Notes under the pieces: generated by a model
Database searches by the model: none
The model's input: the letters and a program-made list of their open reading frames with translations, nothing else
What the model was told of the DNA's origin: nothing
Program-made: the position numbers and the translations under genes
DNA from: Francisella frigiditurris
GTDB lineage: Bacteria > Pseudomonadota > Gammaproteobacteria > Francisellales > Francisellaceae
Length of the DNA stretch: 64,000 nucleotides
Assembly: GCF_001880225.1 (NCBI RefSeq)
Contig: NZ_CP009654.1
Coordinates: 62,001 to 126,000 of the forward strand
Direction of reading: 5' to 3'
In this document: piece by piece, positions 7,568 to 17,250 of the stretch
How positions within the stretch are numbered: the stretch's first letter is position 1
Layout of the letters: each line of letters opens with the position of its first letter

Positions 7568-7810
7568 ATGAAAAAAAAAGTATTACTTATTAGTGCATTA
7601 ATATTAATAACAACATCTATATCAACAGCTAATAACCGTAGTGATGCAGAAAATCAATGTAGATCAAAATGTAACGAGCAACGCAATACATGTAGAGATA
7701 TATGTTTTAATGCTCATAAAAATGACAATAACTATATTGCCATGAACCAATGTCAAGACAAATGTAATCCCATAAGCAACAAATGCGATGATGCTTGTAG
7801 TGGTAAGTAA
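7568..7810 (+). CDS. Small secreted eight-cysteine protein
   Basis: 80 residues. A signal peptide (1-21, VLLISALILITTSISTA) precedes a polar mature part with eight cysteines at 31, 35, 42, 46, 62, 66, 73 and 77. They form two identical CxxxC-x6-CxxxC blocks, a spacing that would let two helical hairpins each be clamped by two disulfides. I do not recognise a family. No enzyme motif is present. It lies downstream of the chitinase but 180 bases away, so it is probably a separate unit. Confidence 0.75.
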   Translation: MKKKVLLISALILITTSISTANNRSDAENQCRSKCNEQRNTCRDICFNAHKNDNNYIAMNQCQDKCNPISNKCDDACSGK

Positions 7811-7843
7811 TTTATATATCTATTTTCTATAAGATTTGTATAT

Positions 7844-8338
7844 TTATAATTCTCTTTTCATTAGAATTAGCTCCCACCTTTCATTTAAGTTGGGGATATC
7901 TAAAGTCTCTTTATCATAAGCTATAAATCCTAATTTTTCATAACACTTTATAGCTGATATATTAAAATCAAAAACTTTTAGACTAATCTCTTGCAAACCT
8001 AATTCTTGTTTAGCATAGCTTAAAAGCTTTTCAATCATGACTAACCCTAAGCCTTTACTTCTTTCTTTATCAGAAATTAATAATCTACCTATAGAAGCTG
8101 TACGATTCTCTAAATCAAGCCTAATTATTTGACAATGTCCTACAGATTCTCCTAAAAAGTTTACAACTTTAAATAATAAGACTTTATTATTTTGCATAGT
8201 TTGTTTAATTTGCGCCTCATCTAGAGGAAATTTATAGTTTATGCCTCCAAACTGATATAAAAATCTAATATCTGTACCATCTAACCAGTTTAATAAGTCT
8301 TTTATATCATTTTCAGTAAATTTCTCTAAGCTTATCAT
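7844..8338 (-). CDS. GNAT family N-acetyltransferase
   Basis: 164 residues. The acetyl-CoA loop appears as [22 protein letters not shown], followed by [21 protein letters not shown], the standard GNAT motif A/B arrangement. The N-terminal [16 protein letters not shown] suggests the RimJ/RimL-like subgroup. The substrate is unknown. Its start overlaps the msrB stop by 4 bases (ATGA), so it is translated with exported MsrB, although it lacks a signal peptide itself. Confidence 0.88.
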   Translation of the reverse strand: MISLEKFTENDIKDLLNWLDGTDIRFLYQFGGINYKFPLDEAQIKQTMQNNKVLLFKVVNFLGESVGHCQIIRLDLENRTASIGRLLISDKERSKGLGLVMIEKLLSYAKQELGLQEISLKVFDFNISAIKCYEKLGFIAYDKETLDIPNLNERWELILMKREL

Positions 8339-8859
8339 GAAGGTTTATCTTCACTTTTAAAAAGATATAAATAGTCTCCATACCCCTCTTCTTTCATTTT
8401 GCTAACAGGAATAAATCTTAAGGCTGCTGAGTTCATACAATACCTTTCACCAGTAGGTGCAGGACCATCATCAAATACATGCCCTAAATGTGAGTTACCA
8501 TACTTAGATCGAACTTCTGTTCTTGTCATGAACCAACTATTATCTTCATTTTCAACAATGAATTTACTATCGATCGGTTTTGTAAAGCTAGGCCAACCAG
8601 TTCCAGATTCATATTTATCAGTAGAGCTAAATAGTGGCTCACCTGAAACCACATCTACATATATACCCTGTTGATGATTGTCCCAATATTCATTTTTAAA
8701 AGGTCTTTCTGTGCCACCCTTCTGAGTAACATAAAACTGATCTTTATTGAGTTCTTTTATATTTTTAGATTTATCAAAGCTTTCCCAAGGTTCACTATTC
8801 TCAGCATAAGAAATTACTACACTCAAACAAACAATTATCATACTAATTAAGATTCTCAT
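8335..8859 (-). CDS. msrB: Exported peptide-methionine (R)-S-oxide reductase
   Basis: 174 residues. A signal peptide (1-19, ending ISYA) places it in the periplasm, where it would reduce methionine-R-sulfoxide in proteins. MsrB motifs are [32 protein letters not shown] and catalytic [11 protein letters not shown]. The CxxC zinc pairs are absent and the usual Cys of SGCGWPSF is Thr, so the mature enzyme has one cysteine (1-Cys type). It is divergent from msrA. Confidence 0.95.
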   Translation of the reverse strand: MRILISMIIVCLSVVISYAENSEPWESFDKSKNIKELNKDQFYVTQKGGTERPFKNEYWDNHQQGIYVDVVSGEPLFSSTDKYESGTGWPSFTKPIDSKFIVENEDNSWFMTRTEVRSKYGNSHLGHVFDDGPAPTGERYCMNSAALRFIPVSKMKEEGYGDYLYLFKSEDKPS

Positions 8860-8973
8860 CTATAAGCTCCTCTTCTATTTGATAAATTTATTATACATTA
8901 CTAAAACTTTACTTAGATCATCTATAGCTAAGGTTTGATATAATTCTTTTTATAATTACTAATAGGAAGCTTT

Positions 8974-9657
8974 ATGAGAAAAGTTATTAGCTTATTAATA
9001 TTCTTACTTTTTATTAATTTTTCTTGGGCAAAAAGCTCTCAATATAAAGAAGCTATTTTTGCTGGTGGTTGTTTTTGGTGTTTAGAATCAGATTTTGACT
9101 ATATGAGAAACCATAAAGAGCTTAGCCATAATGGAATCATTAGAGTAGCATCTGGATATGATGGTGGAGAAACAAAAAGCCCAACTTATAAGCTAGTTTC
9201 CTCTGGCACTACAAACTATAAAGAATCAGTTCGAGTAGTTTATGATCCAAATAAGATAAGCTATAAAGAGCTTGTTGAATATTTCTTCCGTAGAATAAAT
9301 CCAACAGACTCTGGAGGACAATTTTGCGATAGAGGTGAGCAATATCAATCAGCAATCTATTATCTAGATCCTGAGCAAGAAAAAATAGCTAAAGAAGTAA
9401 CAAATAATTTAAAAGCCGAATTCAAAAAAAATGATAAAGAGGTTTATACAGCTATATTACCAAGTACTCATTTTTATAAAGCTGAGAAATATCATCAAAA
9501 ATATCATGACAAAAATCCAAAACGTTATTGTTATTACAGAACAGGTTGTGGTCGTGATAAAACGATAGATCAAGTTTGGAATGGAATTAATTGGCAATAT
9601 AGTAATGTAAAACCATTTGATACGCCAAACAATATAATTGATTGTCTTAGTAGGTAA
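8974..9657 (+). CDS. msrA: Exported peptide-methionine (S)-S-oxide reductase
   Basis: 227 residues. A signal peptide (1-19, ending FSWA) is followed by the MsrA core: catalytic AIFAGGCFWCLE, then RVASGYDGG, FFRRINPTDSGGQFCDRGEQYQS and HFYKAEKYHQKYHDKNP. C-terminal cysteines in RYCYYRTGC may act in recycling. It repairs methionine-S-sulfoxide and complements MsrB, encoded divergently. A TATAAT (8939-8944) lies upstream as a likely -10. Confidence 0.96.
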   Translation: MRKVISLLIFLLFINFSWAKSSQYKEAIFAGGCFWCLESDFDYMRNHKELSHNGIIRVASGYDGGETKSPTYKLVSSGTTNYKESVRVVYDPNKISYKELVEYFFRRINPTDSGGQFCDRGEQYQSAIYYLDPEQEKIAKEVTNNLKAEFKKNDKEVYTAILPSTHFYKAEKYHQKYHDKNPKRYCYYRTGCGRDKTIDQVWNGINWQYSNVKPFDTPNNIIDCLSR

Positions 9658-9676
9658 TTTTATCTAGAGGTATGTT

Positions 9677-11299
9677 ATGAATAAAAAGATGAAACACCTT
9701 GCAGCAACAGAGTCTATAGATCAACTAGATGCCAACAAATGGGGCTTAGTAAACGCTCAAGAAAGACTTAATCTACTTTATAAAATCCGTAAAAATTTAG
9801 CTAAATATGCTGATGAATTAGCATATTGCGATTCTAATATGAAAAACTCAAGATTAGGAGAAGATTTATATAGTCACTCATTCTCTAAAAGCGCTACTGT
9901 TTTTCCTTTTGCCACAGCTGTATCTTCTTGTATAGATCTATACAAATCACTTATAAAAGGCAAAATATTACAACCTATAAATATTAAAGAAGTTGAAGAT
10001 AATTTATATGATATTCATGTTTTCCCTAAAAGCATAAAAGATAAAATTATTTATTTTGGAAGAAAAGACTATATCCGAGTAAAAGGAAATCCACAGCGAA
10101 TTGACCCTTTAAATAAATCTCCAGAAATTATAGCTATATTAGGAGCTGGTAACTATAGCTCATCTTTGGAAATTATAAAAGCTATCTTCCTAGAAAATGC
10201 TGCAGTAATCCACAAACCCCACCCTATAAACTATGAAACAGACAAAGTGTGGATAAAAGTTTTAGAACCTCTCATAGAAATTGGAGCACTCAGCTTTTGT
10301 GAGCCAAATGATGGGCAAGCCTTAACTCAAGATAAAAGATTATCAAAAATCTATTTTACTGGTGGAGCTAAAACAGCTGAGGCGATTATGGATTCAACAA
10401 ATACTCCTTTAATATCAGAATGCGGAGGAAATAACCCTTGTATTATAGTACCTGGAGATCGTCTATGGACAAAGAAAGAGATTAAACATCAAGCTCTTCA
10501 AATAGTAACTATAGCAAAACTAAATGGTGGTGCTATATGTGGTCGCCCACAAACTATTATCACATCGAAAAACTGGCCTCAACGTGAAGAGTTCCTAAAT
10601 GCTATTAGGGATGCTATAAAAAATGACACTCCTGCTACAGGCACTTATTATCCAAACTCAGACCAAGTTAAAGAAGATTTCCATAAAAACTATCCAAATG
10701 CAGAGATTATAAAACCTGAAAATGATTCTTATAAATCCTCAGATTTTATGTTAATCACAAATGTTAATGAGAATGACTTTTGTATAACTAAAGAAGCTTT
10801 TTGTCAAATAATGGATGAGATTTCTCTAAATACTACAGCAACTGCAGAAGAGTTTTTGCCTAAAGCTGTAGATTTCTGTAATACCAAGCTACACGGGACT
10901 TTAACAAGCTGTATTCTAATAGATGAAACCACAAAAAAAGCTAATAGAGAAATCCTAGAAAAAGCTATTACAAATATGAAATATGGAAGTGTAACCGTAA
11001 ATATTATGTCTGTACTAACCTTCTTCAATCCTTACTTAACTTGGGGAGGCAATGAAGATAAAGACAAAGTTGTTTCTGGTCATGGCAATTTTGGTAACTT
11101 ACTAAATTATGAAAATGTAGAAAAATCTATCATCTATGACAAGTTTGTTTCTCCTGGACATTTATTAAATATAAATAAAACTTCTATGGATAAGCTTTAT
11201 GGATACATGGCTAATTACTCTATAAATCCGAGCTGGAATAATTTATTCAAAATGCTAGCAACAACTGTGATAGGCAAGCTTAAGAAAAAGGACTTTTAA
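9677..11299 (+). CDS. Aldehyde dehydrogenase superfamily protein
   Basis: 540 residues. Recognisable features are the cofactor-site K180 (IHKPHP), FTGG at 227-230, the general base E248 in SECGGNNP and the nucleophile C288 in NGGAICGRP. All key residues are present, so it should be catalytically competent on an aldehyde or acyl thioester. The N-terminal 140 residues and C-terminal 60 are unlike the common short-chain ALDH families. Its stop abuts the ATG of the hydroxylase gene, so the two act together. Substrate is unknown; a fatty aldehyde is plausible from context. Confidence 0.85.
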   Translation: MNKKMKHLAATESIDQLDANKWGLVNAQERLNLLYKIRKNLAKYADELAYCDSNMKNSRLGEDLYSHSFSKSATVFPFATAVSSCIDLYKSLIKGKILQPINIKEVEDNLYDIHVFPKSIKDKIIYFGRKDYIRVKGNPQRIDPLNKSPEIIAILGAGNYSSSLEIIKAIFLENAAVIHKPHPINYETDKVWIKVLEPLIEIGALSFCEPNDGQALTQDKRLSKIYFTGGAKTAEAIMDSTNTPLISECGGNNPCIIVPGDRLWTKKEIKHQALQIVTIAKLNGGAICGRPQTIITSKNWPQREEFLNAIRDAIKNDTPATGTYYPNSDQVKEDFHKNYPNAEIIKPENDSYKSSDFMLITNVNENDFCITKEAFCQIMDEISLNTTATAEEFLPKAVDFCNTKLHGTLTSCILIDETTKKANREILEKAITNMKYGSVTVNIMSVLTFFNPYLTWGGNEDKDKVVSGHGNFGNLLNYENVEKSIIYDKFVSPGHLLNINKTSMDKLYGYMANYSINPSWNNLFKMLATTVIGKLKKKDF

Positions 11300-12106
11300 A
11301 TGCCTTATGAATTAACCATACGTTTATTTTTCTTTCTCAGCATTTTTCTAATAATGATGGTTTGGGAAATCATTGCACCTAGAAGGAAACAGCAAGTTTC
11401 TAGAAAAATTCGCTGGGTTAATAATATATCGCTAATAATTATAAATTCCATAATAATTCGTTTACTATTTCCAGCTGCTGCAATTGGTATTGCTATATGG
11501 TGTAGCCAAAATAATTTAGGCCTTTTAAATGCTTTAGATATTCCTCAATGGTTAAAGGTAATAATAGCTTTTTTAGTCCTCGACCTTGCTATATATTTAC
11601 AACACGTTTTATTCCATTATTTACCAGTATTTTGGCGAATACACAAAGTACATCATGCTGACTTAGACTTTGATGTAACAACTGGATTGCGCTTTCATCC
11701 TATTGAGATAATATTATCAATGTTAATCAAATTTATGGTGATAATTTTTATAGGTGCATCAGTAGAATCTGTCATAATTTTTGAAATTGTCCTAAATGCC
11801 ACTTCAATGTTTAATCATTCAAATATTAAACTTCCTTTGATGATTGATAAATATTTACGCTACTTCATCATCACCCCTGATATGCACCGTATACATCATT
11901 CTGTAATACCAAAGGAGACTAATTCAAATTTCGGATTTAATTTATCTCTATGGGATAGATTACTTGCCACATATCGTGCTAATGCAGCTAATGATCAAAC
12001 AACAATGGATATCGGCTTAAGTGAGCATAGGAATATTGTACAAACTCAAAAGCTTTTAGGAATGATTAAGATGCCTTTCGAGGATAATCAAGATCCCCAA
12101 AACTAA
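11300..12106 (+). CDS. Fatty acid hydroxylase / sterol desaturase family membrane protein
   Basis: 268 residues with about four membrane segments and the eight-histidine di-iron motif: H102xxxH106, H115xxHH119, H173 and H196xxHH200, plus FHP at 133. Family members hydroxylate or desaturate lipids at the membrane face. It starts directly after the aldehyde dehydrogenase stop with no gap, so the genes are translationally coupled. Its last 41 bases overlap the 3' end of the convergent condensation-domain gene. Confidence 0.9.
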   Translation: MPYELTIRLFFFLSIFLIMMVWEIIAPRRKQQVSRKIRWVNNISLIIINSIIIRLLFPAAAIGIAIWCSQNNLGLLNALDIPQWLKVIIAFLVLDLAIYLQHVLFHYLPVFWRIHKVHHADLDFDVTTGLRFHPIEIILSMLIKFMVIIFIGASVESVIIFEIVLNATSMFNHSNIKLPLMIDKYLRYFIITPDMHRIHHSVIPKETNSNFGFNLSLWDRLLATYRANAANDQTTMDIGLSEHRNIVQTQKLLGMIKMPFEDNQDPQN

Positions 12107-13358
12107 TAATATTCTCCAATATATCTCTATAGTCTTTAACTAGCTTCTCCATAAGTTCACTGTCAAATAAAGCTTTTCTATACTGGAATCTAAATTTTAT
12201 TTTATTTGGTGAATCATCATCATAATAAAGAGACATTTCATTAGAAACATTAGATGACCAAGGAATATTTAACTGTTCATTTATAACACCATCTAAAGCT
12301 AAACCTTCCGAATTTAAATAGGTTTGAGTTATATTAGCATTAAACATACTTTCTGCTTTTTTACCTAAATTTATTTGATCATTAATAAGATCTAAATACA
12401 TATATCTTGAGTGCTTCTTTATAATCTTCCTTTGCTCAGTAAGTTGAGAGAGTAAATCTTTAAAACCTGATATTTTATCAAAATCTAATTTAAATAAATT
12501 ATTAGTTGCAAAACACCCCACTACTTCACCAAACCCAGGAGGTCTTACATTAATTGGAAAACTAAGCATGAAATTTTTCTGCTTACTATACCTATAAATT
12601 ATTACACTAAAGACAGCTGCCAACACTCCAAATAAAGTTGTATTGTTCTTTTTTGCAATCTTCCTTAGCTTTTTCTTTTCTTCACTATCTAAGAAAAAAT
12701 ATATAAAGCTGCCAGTTCTATCTTTTTTATCTACATGAGCATCTTTATAAGGTAAATTAATACTTACTGGTGTATCACCAATAAAAGATAACCAAAACTG
12801 CCTTGCCTCATCTATATAATTCTGTGTAAGCAGTTCTTGTTCTTTTTCTATAGCTTTAAAGAAACTTTGCGTTTTTATATTAGGCTCTTCTCCCCTAATA
12901 ATAGCGTTATATGCTAATTGAACCTGCTTAACTATTTGAAGCATATACTCACCATCTGAGATAACATGGTGGACATTCGATAACACAAAAATGAATTCAT
13001 TTTTATTTGGTATATCAATCAAATAAATTCTGAGTAATTTTCCAGCAGTTAAATCAAAGGTAATGTCTAAAAGGTCTCGTAACTGCTTAATCATAAGAGA
13101 GTCAGTATTAAATTCTCTTTCTTGGTAAATATCATCTATACTAAAATCAATGTAACTACAGCTTTCTCCATCAACTGAAAACTTTGCATGAACTATATCA
13201 TTATTCTGAATAAATAGCTCACATGCCCTCTTCAAAGCAACTTTATTCAAGTCACCTTTTAGTTTATAAACTATAGACACATTATGCATATTATCACGTT
13301 GCTTCTTCCAGTCTAAAAAGAATCTATTCTGATATCTAGATATTGGCATCCATCTCAT
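12066..13358 (-). CDS. Stand-alone condensation-domain (NRPS-like) acyltransferase
   Basis: 430 residues, about one complete condensation domain. It has HHVISDG at 130-136 (the HHxxxDG catalytic motif), SRYQNRFF at the N-terminus matching the C1 motif, and a DFGK-region analogue after FPINVRPP and GCFATNN. No adenylation or carrier domain is attached, so it resembles stand-alone C domains or PapA-like acyltransferases that make an ester or amide from an acyl donor. No carrier protein gene lies in the window. It is convergent with, and overlaps, the hydroxylase gene. Confidence 0.85.
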   Translation of the reverse strand: MRWMPISRYQNRFFLDWKKQRDNMHNVSIVYKLKGDLNKVALKRACELFIQNNDIVHAKFSVDGESCSYIDFSIDDIYQEREFNTDSLMIKQLRDLLDITFDLTAGKLLRIYLIDIPNKNEFIFVLSNVHHVISDGEYMLQIVKQVQLAYNAIIRGEEPNIKTQSFFKAIEKEQELLTQNYIDEARQFWLSFIGDTPVSINLPYKDAHVDKKDRTGSFIYFFLDSEEKKKLRKIAKKNNTTLFGVLAAVFSVIIYRYSKQKNFMLSFPINVRPPGFGEVVGCFATNNLFKLDFDKISGFKDLLSQLTEQRKIIKKHSRYMYLDLINDQINLGKKAESMFNANITQTYLNSEGLALDGVINEQLNIPWSSNVSNEMSLYYDDDSPNKIKFRFQYRKALFDSELMEKLVKDYRDILENIISFGDLDYPRKAS

Positions 13359-13461
13359 ACTATACCAATTTAAATTTTATATAGTCCTCAACTCAGCAAT
13401 TTTATATTTCTTACTAAAAATGACAAGGATTATTTAGTATTTATAGCTAAATTTTAAAACC

Positions 13462-13517
13462 ACCAAATAAAACTATTCTAAATATTGCTTTTCTAACCAA
13501 GTAAAACTATCCTAAAT
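13462..13517. repeat. Imperfect 22-bp direct repeat in a divergent intergenic region
   Basis: Two copies (13462-13483 and 13496-13517, period 34) share the core AAAACTATYCTAAAT with 20 of 22 bases identical. They lie between the condensation-domain gene and the DUF423 gene, just before the latter's start. A tandem regulator site or a duplicated fragment are both possible. Confidence 0.6.
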
Positions 13518-13544
13518 TCAATATTTATATTTTGTGGAAAAATT

Positions 13545-13928
13545 ATGATATTAATACTTGGAGCTATTCTAGGGTTTATCTCAGTTGCATTTGGAGCTTA
13601 TGCTGAGCATGGTTTAAAAATGAACATTACTCCTGAGCATTTTGATTTTATAATGACAGCTATCCGCTACAATCAGCTTTATGCGATAATTATCAGCGGT
13701 ATAGGATTAGTTATACTAAATGATGGAAAATTAGCTAATAGCATCACTTTAAAGCTATCTGGATTTTTATTTATCATTGGTACGCTACTATTTAGTTTTA
13801 GCATCTATTTTTCAATAATTTTTGATATTCCCAAATTACTTAGATTAGCTCCAATAGGTGGAACTACTCTTATGATTGGATGGATAGTTTTAGGAATTGT
13901 TAGTTTACTAACTTTAAGAAAGAAATAA
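13545..13928 (+). CDS. DUF423 (YgdD-like) small integral membrane protein
   Basis: 127 residues with four hydrophobic segments. The family pattern is clear: GFISVAFGAYAEHGL near the N-terminus, AIRYNQLYAI, LLFSFSIYFSI and APIGGTTLMIGW. DUF423 proteins are inner-membrane proteins of unknown function. Convergent with katG, with 4 bases between the stops. Confidence 0.9.
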   Translation: MILILGAILGFISVAFGAYAEHGLKMNITPEHFDFIMTAIRYNQLYAIIISGIGLVILNDGKLANSITLKLSGFLFIIGTLLFSFSIYFSIIFDIPKLLRLAPIGGTTLMIGWIVLGIVSLLTLRKK

Positions 13929-13932
13929 GAAA

Positions 13933-16155
13933 TTATTCTTGAACATCAAATCTGCCTAGCATCATTACTTTATGCCATGCTTTAGCAAAATCGTTCACAA
14001 ACTTCTGCTCATTACCATTTTCAGCATATACTTGAGCAACTGCTTTAAGTTCAGAATTAGAACCAAATATTAAGTCAACAGAAGATGCAGTCCATTTTTG
14101 CTCGCCTGACTTTCTATCATAAGCAATATATTCTCCATCAACTTTGTCAGATTTCTTCCACTCATTAGAGAAATCTAATAAGTTAACAAAGAAACTATTA
14201 TTAAGCTCGCCAGGAGTTGATGTAAATACACCCTCTTGAGAATTATCATAGTTAGCGCCTAATACTCTTAAACCTCCAACAAGCACCGTCATCTCTGGAA
14301 TATTCAAATTAAGCATGCTTGCTTTCTCAACTAATGCTTGAGGAAGTTTGTCAGAACCTTCGCTACCGTCAGTATAGTTTGTAAATCCATCAGACTTAGT
14401 TTTTAGATAATTGAATGATTCAATATCTGTCTGCTCTTGAGTAGCGTCTGTTCTACCTGGCTCAAATGGAACTTTGACCTCATATCCAGCTTCTTTAGCA
14501 GCTTGTTCAACACCTACATTACCACCTAGGACTATTAAGTCTGCTAACGATACTTTTGTACCATCTTTCTTACTATTATTAAAGTTAGCTTGTATTTCTT
14601 TTAACTTAGTAAGTACTTTTTCAAGATGCTCAGGTTCATTCATTGCCCAATCTTTCTCAGGAGCTAAGGCAATCCTAGCACCATTTGCACCACCTCTATA
14701 GTCAGTCTTACGATATGTTGAAGCTGATGCCCACGCTGTTTTCACAAGCTCTGAATTAGTTAGTCCAGAGTTTATGATATCTTCTTTAAGCTGCTGTATA
14801 TCTTGCTGAGAAACTTGCTTATAGTCAGCCTTAGGCACAGGATCCTGCCATATAAAGTTTTGTTGAGGAATCCATGGACCTATATATCTTGATTTAGGAC
14901 CCATATCTCTATGAGTTAGCTTAAACCATGCTTCGGCAAAAGCTTTCTTAAACTCTGCTGGATTTTTATAAAACTCTTCAGCATATTTATTAAAAGAAGG
15001 GTCTTCTCTTAATGCCAAATCTGTCGTAAACATAATTGGCTTATGATAAGTATCAGCCTTGTGTGCATCAGGAACCATATTATCTTTCTTAGCATCAGTT
15101 GGAGTCCACTGATGAGCACCTGCTGGGCTTAAAGTTTTCTTCCAATTTAGATTATATAAGTTATGTAAGAAGTCATGATTCCATTGAGTTGGCATAGTTG
15201 TCCAAGAACCTTCTAAACCACTACCCATAGTATCATCACCATTACCAGTACCATAGCTGTTATGCCAACCCAAACCTTGTTGCTCAATTGGAGACTTATC
15301 TGGTGCTGGACCAATATCTTTTTTCACATCTTTAGCTGGCACTGCACCATGAGTTTTACCAAAAGTATGTCCGCCAGCGATTAGAGCAACAGTTTCTCTA
15401 TCATTCATACCCATACCACCAAAAGCTTGGCGTATCGCACTTGCAGCACCTGCTTTATCAGGCTTCCCATCTGGACCTTCAGGATTGACATATATTAACC
15501 CCATCTGAGTAGCAGAAAATGGCTTTTCAAGCTTACCATCTTTTACGTTACTTGATAGCTCTTCTGGACTAACACCCCAATTAGTATTATCTGCTTGCCA
15601 GTCATCTTGTCTACCAAAAGCAAATCCGATTGGCTGCATACCCATCGATTCCAATGAAACCGTACCAGCTAAAACTATTAAATCAGACCATGAAACTGCA
15701 TTTCCATACTTCTGCTTTATAGGCCATAGAAGCTGTCTAGCTTTATCAAGGTTTACGTTATCTGGCCAGCTGTTTAATGGAGAGAAGCGTTGTTGACCAC
15801 GATTTGCACCACCTCTTCCATCATAAATTCTATATGTCCCAGCATCATGCCAAGATAGTCTAATAAAGAAAGGACCATAGTTACCAAAATCTGCAGGCCA
15901 CCAATCTTGCGACTGAGTTAGCAAATCTTTCATATCTTGCTTTAACTGCTCAACATCTAATTTTTTAAATGCTTCATGATAACTATAACTATCTCCCATA
16001 GGACTATCTATAGCATTTAAATTACGTAATGGTGATAAATCTACACTCTGTGGAGAAAGGCTATCTCCATTGGTAGTTTTACTATCTGCTATTACACTAC
16101 TTGCTGATAGCAATATACCTGATAAGCCTAAGGCTGTAACAATTTTTTTAAGCAT
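13933..16155 (-). CDS. katG: Exported catalase-peroxidase
   Basis: 740 residues from the ATG at 16155, chosen over an upstream in-frame ATG at 16194 because AGAGGA lies just before it and the protein then begins with a Sec signal peptide ([22 protein letters not shown]). It degrades hydrogen peroxide and organic peroxides with heme. Distal [11 protein letters not shown], proximal [12 protein letters not shown], and the Trp, Tyr ([12 protein letters not shown]) and C-terminal domain duplication are intact. Export fits the secreted KatG known in Francisella. The 190-base upstream gap has no operator I can name. Confidence 0.97.
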   Translation of the reverse strand: MLKKIVTALGLSGILLSASSVIADSKTTNGDSLSPQSVDLSPLRNLNAIDSPMGDSYSYHEAFKKLDVEQLKQDMKDLLTQSQDWWPADFGNYGPFFIRLSWHDAGTYRIYDGRGGANRGQQRFSPLNSWPDNVNLDKARQLLWPIKQKYGNAVSWSDLIVLAGTVSLESMGMQPIGFAFGRQDDWQADNTNWGVSPEELSSNVKDGKLEKPFSATQMGLIYVNPEGPDGKPDKAGAASAIRQAFGGMGMNDRETVALIAGGHTFGKTHGAVPAKDVKKDIGPAPDKSPIEQQGLGWHNSYGTGNGDDTMGSGLEGSWTTMPTQWNHDFLHNLYNLNWKKTLSPAGAHQWTPTDAKKDNMVPDAHKADTYHKPIMFTTDLALREDPSFNKYAEEFYKNPAEFKKAFAEAWFKLTHRDMGPKSRYIGPWIPQQNFIWQDPVPKADYKQVSQQDIQQLKEDIINSGLTNSELVKTAWASASTYRKTDYRGGANGARIALAPEKDWAMNEPEHLEKVLTKLKEIQANFNNSKKDGTKVSLADLIVLGGNVGVEQAAKEAGYEVKVPFEPGRTDATQEQTDIESFNYLKTKSDGFTNYTDGSEGSDKLPQALVEKASMLNLNIPEMTVLVGGLRVLGANYDNSQEGVFTSTPGELNNSFFVNLLDFSNEWKKSDKVDGEYIAYDRKSGEQKWTASSVDLIFGSNSELKAVAQVYAENGNEQKFVNDFAKAWHKVMMLGRFDVQE

Positions 16156-16346
16156 AATTAAAGAGTCCTCTTTATAAAATAATATAAAATACAAAATCTA
16201 ACAATAGATCTTTATACCTTCTATAAGTCAAATTTAATATCTAACCTATATTAAGAATAATAAGTTAGGCTTTAGAGTGAGTCAAATAAGAATTGTTTAT
16301 CTATCTTATAAAGAAAAGTTATATTATTTTAGATTTTTATATAATC

Positions 16347-16436
16347 TGGCGGAGAGGAAGAGATTCGAACTCTCGATAACCGTTAAGCTATACACGCTTT
16401 CCAGGCGTGCTCCTTCAACCACTCGGACACCTCTCC
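16347..16436 (-). tRNA. tRNA-Ser (anticodon GGA)
   Basis: 90 bases with a long variable arm and encoded CCA. Minus-strand acceptor GGAGAGG pairs with CCTCTCC, the D-arm is GTCCGAGTGGTTGAAGG, the anticodon loop CTGGAAA gives GGA, and the T-arm contains GTTCGAATC. Reads UCC/UCU codons. Confidence 0.95.
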
Positions 16437-16482
16437 AGATATGAGCTTATAAGTATAACTAAAAAGCTATTTTTTTAAAAGT

Positions 16483-17241
16483 CTATAACATCATAACTAT
16501 TGATGATAAGAACATTATTCCTATAAACAAAGTTCTTAATAACATAGGAGAAATTATATTAAGATATTTCACAGCTAATAAACTACCTATTATTGTTAAT
16601 GGCGCTGAAGAAAGTAATAATGGAATACTTATATAGCCATAAGTATTTGGTACATCTATATTTATTCCGTAGACCAGTACAATAGTTGCTATGACTGAAT
16701 TTATAAATACACAAATACTCGCTGTTGATATCGCTTTCTTAATTTCTATACCAACTTTTATAAAAAACATAGTGGCAAAAGTAGTTGAGCTAGCAAGCAC
16801 ACTTAATAAACCACATATACTAGATATAACATATTGTACACTTTTAGGCGGTTTTATAACTTTGCTTTCATTATGCATTACCATCCAAATTCCACTTAAA
16901 AAAAGTATTACTGCAAATATATGTTTTAAAAGCACAGCATCAATATGTTTAATTATAATCGCACCAACAACCGCTCCTATTGCTAACGCTATCAAATAGC
17001 TCTTAAATTCTTTTAAGCTAACAGTACCTCTGCGAATATGTTTATAACTAGCTACTACACTAAGAAATATAGACATACCACAACAAGTTGCTAAAGCTAT
17101 CTGCATTGCATGACTTACGCCATATACATGAACGATCAAATAATAAAAAGCAGGTGTTGCTATAAGTCCAGCTCCACCGCCTAAAAGAGTTGATACAAAA
17201 CCTGCAACAAACCCTACTAAGCCACCTAATATAATTAACAT
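16483..17241 (-). CDS. TauE/SafE (TSUP) family permease, copy 2 of tandem pair
   Basis: 252 residues, about eight membrane helices, opening GGLVGFVAGFVSTLLGGGAGLIATPAFYYL, the glycine-rich TauE/SafE N-terminus. The second half repeats the pattern (SSICGLLSVLASSTTFATMFFI). The family exports sulfite, sulfonates or related anions; the substrate here is unknown. It is a clear paralogue of the gene starting at 18012 and 9 bases downstream of it, so it arose by duplication. Confidence 0.9.
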   Translation of the reverse strand: MLIILGGLVGFVAGFVSTLLGGGAGLIATPAFYYLIVHVYGVSHAMQIALATCCGMSIFLSVVASYKHIRRGTVSLKEFKSYLIALAIGAVVGAIIIKHIDAVLLKHIFAVILFLSGIWMVMHNESKVIKPPKSVQYVISSICGLLSVLASSTTFATMFFIKVGIEIKKAISTASICVFINSVIATIVLVYGINIDVPNTYGYISIPLLLSSAPLTIIGSLLAVKYLNIISPMLLRTLFIGIMFLSSIVMML

Positions 17242-17250
17242 AAACTTATC

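Noticed and set aside
12066-12106. The 41-base overlap of the hydroxylase and condensation-domain gene ends, considered a frameshift or mis-called stop.
   Set aside because: Both C-termini are family-compatible and the overlap is tail-to-tail, which is common in compact genomes.
16156-16346. Possible OxyR site upstream of katG, from ATAG and CTAT half-motifs.
   Set aside because: The half-motifs are 13 bases apart rather than 7 and are not repeated, so they do not fit the known OxyR pattern.
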